Positions 7,581-14,178 of a DNA stretch of 14,178 nt are shown here, piece after piece (the stretch's first letter is position 1; every line of letters begins with the position of its first letter). The stretch spans positions 1 through 14,178 of the forward strand of contig JALLBK010000481.1 of assembly GCA_036940085.1 (NCBI GenBank), in the 5' to 3' direction. Position numbers and translations under genes: made by a program. The notes under the pieces are model-generated. The model was not told where the DNA came from and made no database searches. It worked only from the letters and a program-made list of their open reading frames with translations. This DNA is from Discostella pseudostelligera. Taxonomy: Eukaryota > Bacillariophyta > Thalassiosirophyceae > Thalassiosirales > Thalassiosiraceae.

Positions 7581-9781
7581 TCATCGTAAATTCTTCCATG
7601 ACTCTGGAAATATCTCGTCCAACATCATCTCATGTCGGAAGGCATACTTATCTGTCAAGAATTCATCCTTGGCATACAATCTATCTGCTACCTTGATAGC
7701 ATATCGTGGAACATCCACAAGTACATGCATATCCTTTTCTTCATCGGGGATATTAAATGTTGGACGAATATATCCTTCCTCAATTTCACTTGTAGATAAC
7801 ATGGCCATATCGTAATAGTGCCGCGTTGCTGTGGTTGTTACTGGTGTTCCATCGTCAAATGTAGCATGTATCTCCTTTTCCACACCACGACGAGATAAAA
7901 CTTTGCAAGGACGGGTAACTATACTTATCCATTGTTCTTCCCATGGCCAACGTCCAGCGGTCATGTCGTCATTGTCATCATAATGGCAGTAGAATATGAC
8001 ATTGGGAGGGTAGGGATTGGATAGTTGTTCCTCGACTGGGCGCAATGGTTCTTGGATTAATGAGGCGGTAATGTACTTGTCGGAATCGGGAAGTGGTGAC
8101 CATTCCTTAATGTATTTATTCCATGCAGCTTGCCATTCTGGTCCATAATCAAGGAATACTTTGAAAGAGAGAAGATATGAAAGTGTAGCATGAGACGTTG
8201 TCAGTATAAGAAAACGGAAGTAATGCAAGGCAGCGAATGAAGGTGGGAACAAAAGTGAGTTTCTCTGCGTACCTTCCTCGCCAGGTTCAATATCTCGGAT
8301 GGCAATAAAATCGAGCGATAATCCAACCTTCTCGGTCTCTTTCAAGAAATTCACATCCTCCTCGAGCCAATCCGGATTGTGATTCGGCGTCGAGTTCGAA
8401 GACCATACCACCTTGACATTGGCCAATTCGCTATTGTGATTAATGTAGGCTGATGGAGTAGTATATGGACAAAGCAGTACCGTCGACTGTTTGTGTCCAA
8501 AACAATAATTCAGTAATAGTTGCATTGACACATGTTTGGATTTGTCTCGTGCGCCATCCTCTCCTTCCGCGTAGATATTGAGCGAGGTTCGATTGGCCAT
8601 ATGTATCACAGGACCGGGAGCCATCAGTCCTCCCTCAGGAATGAATCTAGAAGCAAAAGCACCTCGTCCAGCCTGTGGAATGGTAGAGATGCCTGGACGA
8701 ATGTTGTCCATGCATCGACCATGTTCCAATAAATATTCCTTGCTCCGGATACTGTACTGTCGTCGACTTTCGGCAGCTCCAACCCCATGTGACAATAGCA
8801 TATCCTCAAATGTGAACGGCAATGCATTGCCACCTCGTGTATCATAAATTGCCTGAGACATGATCACCTCCCACAAATCTTTCGCGAAATCGGGATTATC
8901 CTCCGTTACATACATCAAACTCATTCGTTTAAATGCCGTCAAGAATATATCCACATCATGAAAATGACGCGCGTACGGTACATTTCCAACATCTTCCACA
9001 CGATCATTGAACCATTCTTCTCCATAATCAACGAATATTTCTCCTCCGGCTGGGATGGAACGTCTGGTTATCATTCGATTGTGATATCCGGAGAAGCCAC
9101 TGGTGCCGGCGTCCTTGCTCCGATGAAGACCGACATGGTCGTAATCCGCCTGGTGAATGGTGCGGGACAACATCATTTTTCCAATTCATGATTATTCAAA
9201 AAAGATTAGATATATCAATGAAGGAAACAACTTGAACAAAACATGGTCATACTGCCATTTGTGCAGCATCCCCTTCCCCACTTACATGTCCCTCACCAGC
9301 ATTAATCAATGCAAAATTACAATTGGGCATGCATCCAGTACCAATGACCAACGAGGAGGAATGTGTGGCAATCATATCATAATCCATATCCACCTCTTTT
9401 GGCATCCATGAATATTGATGCCATAATATGTCATAGTCGATATCATCTTTGGCATGCCAGTAGAGATCATGAAATGGAATGATAATGTCCGGTTCAGCGA
9501 CGGAGTCACCGGCGTTGAGATCGATTCCGGTGAATATTCCAAGGCCAGCTGTGCATAGATTGATAGAAAGAGAAGTACATGTTGGCAGTTAGATGAGAGC
9601 AGGCATGCATAGGCATTAAGGTAGGGTACGATCCGGTAGAATGCGTACCATGCGGAATGGTCGACTGGGCCAAATATAACCGACACTCGGGATGTTCGAC
9701 GACGGTTGCCGCCGCAGCAGCAGCAGCACCAAACATAAAGCATAGAAGATTAGTTCGACCCGTAAATTGGGAGATCATCAT
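7581..9781 (-). CDS. Tandem SET-domain protein with N-terminal signal peptide (4 exons)
   Basis: Model: complement(join(7581..8158,8273..9149,9286..9548,9649..9781)), 616 residues. Donors in transcript order are CATG|GTACGC, CAT|GTAAGT and GAAG|GTACGC; acceptors are CACAG, CACCAG and TCAAAG; introns are 100, 136 and 114 bp. Start ATGATG has A at -3. Residues about 11-28 (NLLCFMFGAAAAAAATVV) look like a signal-peptide core, so entry into the secretory route is likely. SET-1 opens with STIPHAGLGIFTG (40-52), has GTGCMPNC at the place of the usual NHSCxPN motif (about 114-121), and ends with GLHRSKDAG...EIFVDYGEEW (about 169). SET-2 opens with the matching STIPQAGRGAFAS (287-299), has AYINHNSELANVK (about 366-378) and ends with EVFLDYGPEW (about 424). 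The DYG tyrosine is retained in both. A C-terminal region ends in FRHEMMLDEIFPESW, typical of diatom members. SET domains transfer methyl groups to lysine; the substrate here is unknown. Intron 2 could instead start at GTATGA (9252), adding 11 residues. Confidence 0.88.
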
Positions 9782-9820
9782 TGTGCCTCTCGACTATCAA
9801 TAGACTTTGTCACTGGTAGT

Positions 9821-9841
9821 CGGCGGCGGCGGCGGCGGCGG
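9821..9841. repeat. (CGG)7 microsatellite
   Basis: Seven perfect CGG units, 40-60 bp upstream of the SET gene start codon, where the transcript would read (CCG)7 in its 5' UTR. A GCC follows, making a locally very GC-rich block in otherwise balanced DNA. Confidence 0.9.
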
Positions 9842-9942
9842 CCGTCACCGTCATCGTCAAAATCAAGTCTAGTCGTCGATGGCCGATAGCGAACTCGTCT
9901 GTCCGTCCCCTCACCTTGGGTACTAAATCCTACATGAAATCA

Positions 9943-9972
9943 AGCTGCAGTTTCGTCAGCTGCAGTTTCGTC
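9943..9972. repeat. Perfect 15-bp tandem duplication
   Basis: AGCTGCAGTTTCGTC occurs twice back to back (9943-9957 and 9958-9972) with no mismatch. Each unit contains the palindrome AGCTGCAG-like core (CTGCAG). It lies in the middle of the divergent promoter region and could be a duplicated factor site or recent slippage. Confidence 0.85.
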
Positions 9973-10164
9973 CGTTAGCTCTTGCTACGACAGTATTGAT
10001 TCCTCTTGTGTCTCGGAATAACCGTCAAAGATATTTTCTCCCGACACTCACAAAATATTTGGATCTTTCTCACTTCTCACATCTTATTCTCTTCACCTCA
10101 CGATAATCTTTCATCTCCATCTCCTCTTGCCGCCGCGTTGGTCTCATCAACTCAATAATCGAGG

Positions 10165-10177
10165 TACGAATCGTACA
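10165..10177. promoter_or_regulatory. Short inverted repeat GTACGA-A-TCGTAC
   Basis: Two 6-base arms pair perfectly around one base. The site lies about 250 bp upstream of the MDR start codon, just after the pyrimidine-rich stretch. It has the shape of a dimeric factor site, but no known factor can be named from sequence alone. Confidence 0.3.
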
Positions 10178-10359
10178 ATATGGTACTATTACCTTCCTCC
10201 ATCATGTGGTGAATAAATACTGAGAGAGACATCACTTTTCTTCTCGCAAGTCCTGGAGACTCTATCCTAGAGGAAAAGAAAATTATCGCTCGATCTCAAG
10301 AGAGAGATATTATTAACTCTTGCTCTCCGGTGCGGTTGTTGCACACGTCGTACTAGTGC

Positions 10360-10404
10360 ATGAATTCGAACCAAATCAAGTACTGGCAAGTGGTAGTTCG
10401 GTAG
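10360..10404 (+). other. Upstream ORF of 14 codons before the MDR gene
   Basis: An ATG at 10360 opens MNSNQIKYWQVVVR and stops at TAG 10402-10404, 20 bases before the ATG chosen for the MDR gene and in a different frame. If the transcript starts upstream of 10360 this uORF would be met first by scanning ribosomes and could lower translation. Transcript start is not known. Confidence 0.4.
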
Positions 10405-10424
10405 ATAGAGTTCACTCCACCGTC

Positions 10425-13390
10425 ATGGCAAACAAGAACAACAGGATGACGGATTCATTCAATGCCCATGATGCAGATGCATACCAGTTTGATCAGGTGC
10501 TGAAGAAGCTTGAGACGACGAAGCAGCAGAAACAATATCGGCAACAGAAACAGAAGAAGCAGCAGTCGCCACAGAAGTTGAATAAATGTCATCATCGTCG
10601 TCATCCATCCTCGTCCACAATCTCTTATGAATGTCGTCATAATTCTGATAGTTCCGATAATTCCTCGAGAGAAGGAAGTGCATTTGGCTATGATAGTGGC
10701 ATCGGCGGAGGCGTTATTGATGGACGAGAGGACGAACGTAGTAGCAATAGTAGCAAAAGCAATGAGCAACAGATATTCGAAACACGACAACTATATGTCG
10801 ATCGTCGAGCAGCCGACGTGGGATCCGCTTCTAATTCTGTGAATTCGTTCATTGAACGGGCGCGAAGTGCTGAGAAGTGTAGTGTTTCGGACGGTGGTGA
10901 ATTGGAGTCTTTTGGTGAACGAGATACTACATTCTTCGAGGAAGGATTGCCGGATGCTATTTTGAAGGTATGTCACGCTCTTTGATCCTCTATCAAATTC
11001 TTTGATCTTAAGGATATCTGACATTAGAGTCGTTCACTCATGTAACTTCTTGCCCACATAACTAGCTTGATCGAAGGCATGACATACCGGCGATGAGACA
11101 TGAGAATGATGTGTTGGTGCAGATCGAGGTATGTGAATATGAATGTACCACAAAAATGTTGTGATATTGTTTGCTTTTGCAAAGCATGTACTCAATATGT
11201 TGCATCTTGCATCGTTGTACTTGTTCTCGTTAAATCAATGCATAGGCATCCACTGTGGATCGAAGAACCCTCATGTTCCGTCCAGGAGTACGCTGCAACA
11301 CATCTCTACCACAAGGAGTGGAAACCACCGGCCTCGATTGCATCGGACGAGTCGTTCAAATCTCCACCCGTGCTCGAGCAGTCTATGGAATCAACATAGA
11401 TGATCGTATTGCGGCAATCTATCCGTTTGAGTACAAGGCTGGGCACAAGGAACGAGGACGCAGAAATAACAAGTATGCATTGGTCGATGCAGGATATGCC
11501 GTAACGGTGCCAAAGCATGTAGATTCGGCTGAGGCAGCGTGCATTATTCGATTGTACGTATCGGCGTTTCAGTCTATATTGAAGGGTATTTCGGGTATTC
11601 ACACGGATAGGTATGGCGTTGATCAGTTACAGGGACAATCTATCTTGATTCAAAATGGTGAGACGGAACTTGGACGGGTGTTAATTGAGTTGGCATCATT
11701 GCTTGGGGCGTCTCAAATCTATGCTACGGGACCGACGGAGTGTCATCCTCTTTTGGTGGAGCTTGGTGCGATTCCACTTGGAGCAAAAACATTTAGTTGG
11801 GAGTTGTTCCTTGAGGAGAGGATAAGTCTCGTTTTGGTTCAGGAAATACCCACAGAAGGTGAGTGTGCTGATGAAATGGCTTTCAACACTCAGTTTATAT
11901 GCACATGAAGTCTCTGACATCTGTGCGCCACTGAATCATTTCACTATTCAGATAATTTTGAGCAGCTTATCAGTGTCTTGGATGAGAACAAAGGAGTACT
12001 TGTCTACATCTACCACGACGGGCATAAAATTGATGAAGACGAGTTGGGTTCTGTAGCCAACGAGATTAGCTGTGACGGAATACACTTCCAAGAACTCGCC
12101 AAGAAAGCCCAAAACGCAATGAACTCAGCGAAATTCAGCCTACGACTTGCATGTTCACCAAAATACATGGTATACGAAGGGGTGTGGCCAAGTTGCAAGG
12201 AGGATCCAAACCAGTTCAAAGAAGATTTGAGATACCTATTTACCTTGTTGGAACAAGAAAGTTTGAAGCCTAACATTTTCAAGTGCATCGACTTGGAAGA
12301 AGTGTCCGAAGTTCAAGATACGATCGAGTTGCTCGGTAAGAAGGGCACGGTCGTTTGCTTGCCCACGGCACTGTATGAAAAGAAGGCATGTCATGTAGTC
12401 CCACCCGAAATCTCTCTCAAGAAAGATGAGAATGGCTTCTTGGTAATGAGAGATACACAGACTGCACGTGGAGCGGAGGATACTTTGGATTTCGACTACG
12501 CTATCGATGCTGGTTACGGTACCGCAGCTCAATACGGTGATACACTCAGTGACTTTCATAGGATGCGCGATAAGTTGTCTTGCGAGGAAGAAGCATCATG
12601 CCATTCGAGTCCAAACTTAACCACCGCGGATGAACGAGTCGGGTACTATTTCGATGGGTACGACGAACAGAATACAACAAATACAAATTATCAAACATCT
12701 GTGCGTCCGGGACCGGAATTCATCAGTGAAGACATCGTTGAAGACCACGCTGCACAGGTCGCATCCATGAGTCAGACATCGGTTACCAATACATACAGGG
12801 AACGGTCTCATTCGTTCCAAAACCAAATGAAGACAAGCAGGCGTTACAAGTCCTACAAGGCCTTTCAGCAACAGAGAAAAGAAAAGATTCCATCGCACCA
12901 GGAGACAGAGAACGAAAGACATGAAAGCAGAGAATCAATTGTTAGTTCTCCATACGACGAGAGAAACGATGCTAGGAAAATGAGACGAGAAGCAAGGAAG
13001 AGCAAACTATTGAATGTCGAGGGAACATCAGGACAGGCAGTGCCTGACCGAGCACCGACAAAAACCACATCAGATGTTAACAAAGTTGATGCCGACGAAG
13101 ATGAGAACCAGTCTACGCAATATCTTGCAACTGACACACCTGACTTTGTTAAGCAATGCTTTGGAAGTGCCCAAAAGCTACCAACCCATCCATCGTGGAA
13201 AGTCAAAAGTGAAGTAAAGAACGTCCATACCGATTCAAGGAACGAAGAAGAGAGCGGAGGAGAAGAGACGTCAATGTCTTCTAATGATGCCTCTTCGTTT
13301 TATATGATAATGAACAAGTGGAAAAACAGTGATGTTTTAAGCCAGCAGAGTGAGAAGTCGTTGTCCAAGAAGGAGAAACAAAGAATGTAA
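10425..13390 (+). CDS. MDR-family (quinone-oxidoreductase-like) core with long disordered N- and C-terminal arms (4 exons)
   Basis: Model: join(10425..10967,11066..11128,11246..11858,11952..13390), 885 residues. Donors are AAG|GTATGT, GAG|GTATGT and AAG|GTGAGT; acceptors are ACTAG, CATAG and TTCAG; introns are 98, 117 and 93 bp. The start is the first in-frame ATG (G at +4). Residues 1-175 are low-complexity, with a Gln/Lys coil and Ser/Asn runs. The core (about 175-548) follows the medium-chain dehydrogenase order: HENDVLVQIEASTVDRRTL; GVETTGLDCIGRV (about 226); YGINIDDRIAAI; a Rossmann segment SILIQNGETELGRVLIELAS (about 334) and LLGASQIYATG; and the closing PNIFKCIDLEEVSEVQDTIE...GKKGTVVCLP (about 513-544). 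I see no zinc-ligand pattern, so it resembles the non-zinc quinone-reductase branch. The usual GxxGxxG of the nucleotide site is degenerate (NGETELG), so cofactor binding is uncertain. The last 330 residues are acidic/basic mixed and probably disordered, ending in KKEKQRM. The 63-nt exon 2 is phase 0 on both sides, so skipping it keeps frame. Function is unknown beyond the fold. Confidence 0.83.
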
Positions 13391-13648
13391 AGGCCGGCTT
13401 CCGGAGAAGAGCACTTGCTAATCTACATATTTTGTACAGAGAATTGGCTGTTAATTTAATAATGCGTGTTTATATGTTTGGATTTCAATACAAAATTTGC
13501 GATTTGTCCGCGGTCGTCACTTCGCCATCCTCCTTCTCTACCACCAACGCTGCCGCCGCCACCTTTGACAGAGAATCACCATCTCCTCCCTCTCCTGTTG
13601 GTACAGGATGAGGATGCACAAAATGGTCCACGCTGATCCGATNGAGAA
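13391..13648. other. Convergent 3' region between MDR gene and DUF285 gene
   Basis: It holds the 3' UTR of the MDR gene (AT-rich from about 13425, with TTAATTTAATAATG and ATACAAAATTT words but no AATAAA) and the 3' flank of the DUF285 gene. The right half includes the first copy of the 72-bp duplicated sequence. Open frames here, such as the minus-strand one ending near 13485, depend on the undefined base and are not believed. Confidence 0.65.
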
Positions 13649-13715
13649 TCACCATCTCCTCCCTCTCCTGTTGGTACAGGATGAGGATGCACAAAATGGT
13701 CCACGCTGATCCGAT
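13571..13715. other. Assembly gap (one N) between identical 72-bp copies
   Basis: Bases 13571-13642 and 13644-13715 are identical over 72 positions and are separated only by the N at 13643. This is the mark of two contig ends that overlap but were joined with a placeholder base rather than merged. True sequence probably has one copy, 73 bases shorter. A real tandem duplication exactly bordered by an undefined base is much less likely. Confidence 0.9.
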
Positions 13716-14178
13716 TGTGGAGTCATCAAATATACAACCAGATTCTGCAAAGATATTGGACGCCGAGCTGTAAGGGAAATTGTCCATCCAAGCGCAGAGA
13801 TCTTGATTAAATGCATCGGCTTTGGAGAACATCTTACTCATGTCAGTGACGGAGCTGACGTCCAACTCGTTAAAACGCCATTAAATGAATCGGCATTGAA
13901 GAACATCCCACTCTTGTCAGTTACGGAGCTGACATCCCAATTCGACAAGTCACCATTAAACGCCTCGGCACTGGAGAACATCCACCTCATGTCAGTGACG
14001 GAGCTGACATCCCAACTCGACAAGCCGCCATTAAATGCTTTTGCACCGAAGAACATCCAACTCATGTCCCTGACGGAAATGACATTCCAACTCGACAAGT
14101 CACCATTAAATGCATTTGCGTAGTAGAACATCCCACTCATGTCAGTGACGGAGCTGACATCCCAACTCGACAAGTCGC
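13649..14178 (-). CDS. DUF285/BspA-like repeat protein, C-terminal part, frame-disrupted and 5' partial
   Basis: On the minus strand from the right edge the frame gives repeats of about 25 residues with the core F.GDLSSWDVSSVTDMSGMF, the DUF285 (BspA-like) leucine-rich-type repeat that is greatly expanded in diatoms and is often found in surface or secreted proteins. The frame breaks twice. At 13862-13863 CC replaces the CCC of sibling units, so the frame entered from the right runs to an early stop (TGA at 13838-13840) while the repeat continues in another frame as DVSSVTDMSKMFSKADAFNQ, then DLCAWMDNFPYSS. Near 13724-13732 the expected ending TPQSDQRGPFCASSSC appears in the original frame again and reaches a stop at 13649-13651. 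The two shifts therefore cancel. Either the gene is decaying or the bases near the contig junction are wrong. The 5' end lies outside the window. Confidence 0.82.
13852..14178 (-). repeat. 75-bp tandem repeats coding for DUF285 units
   Basis: The word GAGCTGACAT (or its variants) recurs at 13852, 13926, 14001, 14076 and 14151, giving unit lengths of 74, 75, 75 and 75 bp. Each unit codes for 25 residues. The single 74-bp unit is where a base is missing. Nucleotide identity between units is high, suggesting recent expansion or gene conversion. The array continues past the window. Confidence 0.88.

Larger units (their letters stand above)
9782..10424. promoter_or_regulatory. Divergent promoter region between the double-SET and MDR genes
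   Basis: The two flanking genes point away from each other, so these 643 bases must contain both promoters and 5' UTRs. Visible structures are a (CGG)7 run, a perfect 15-bp tandem duplication, a pyrimidine-rich CTCAC/TCTTC stretch (about 10046-10130), a 13-bp inverted repeat at 10165-10177 and a short upstream ORF at 10360-10404. I cannot place a transcription start. Confidence 0.7.

Noticed and set aside
10320..10424. Extension of the MDR gene upstream to a TTG codon
   Set aside because: No ATG is present in frame before 10425, and TTG starts are not expected in nuclear genes; the stretch is more likely 5' UTR with a uORF.
13485..13648. C-terminal tail of the DUF285 gene read across the N
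   Set aside because: The frame exists only because of the placeholder N and the duplicated 72 bp. After collapsing the overlap the same frame stops in the downstream sequence.
13571..13715. Genuine 72-bp tandem duplication
   Set aside because: The copies are identical and meet exactly at an undefined base, which fits an unmerged contig overlap far better than biology.
1..14178. CRISPR array, transposon ends, tRNA or rRNA genes
   Set aside because: I looked for regular short repeats with unique spacers, terminal inverted repeats with target duplications and tRNA-like cloverleaf sequences and found none; the only regular array is the coding DUF285 repeat.

Overview
The window is nuclear DNA from a photosynthetic stramenopile, most likely a diatom. 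The basis is the protein content: DUF285/BspA-like repeats, a Pro/Ser/Thr-rich membrane protein, a signal-peptide-bearing double-SET protein and a phosphatase regulator swollen by Asp/Asn/Gln/Gly runs. The short GT-AG introns (84-136 bp) fit too. I cannot name the genus. Five protein-coding genes are visible, two running off the ends. No rRNA, tRNA, transposon or CRISPR was seen.

Layout. (1) <1-1642, plus strand: the 3' part of a single-pass membrane protein with a Pro/Ser/Thr-rich stalk and a Cys-rich, carbohydrate-binding-like module; three exons reconstructed. (2) 1643-2013: convergent 3' region with a G-quadruplex-type run and an AT-rich inverted repeat. (3) 7119-2014, minus strand: intronless 1701-residue SAPS-family protein, a regulatory subunit of PP6/Sit4-type phosphatase. 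(4) 7120-7580: upstream region of the SAPS gene with three evenly spaced copies of a CACGTG (G-box/E-box) element. (5) 9781-7581, minus strand: four-exon gene for a 616-residue protein with an apparent signal peptide and two SET domains. (6) 9782-10424: divergent promoter region with a (CGG)7 run, a 15-bp perfect tandem duplication and a short uORF. (7) 10425-13390, plus strand: four-exon gene for an 885-residue protein with a medium-chain dehydrogenase/reductase (quinone-oxidoreductase-like) core between disordered arms. (8) 13649->14178, minus strand: the C-terminal part of a DUF285 repeat protein, broken by two apparent single-base frameshifts, next to a one-N gap flanked by identical 72-bp sequences that is almost certainly an uncollapsed assembly overlap.

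The genes do not form an evident pathway; this looks like ordinary gene-dense diatom chromosome. The most useful points are the spliced gene models, the secreted double-SET protein (a speculative candidate for lysine methylation in the secretory route), the G-box array, and the assembly defect that damages the last gene.
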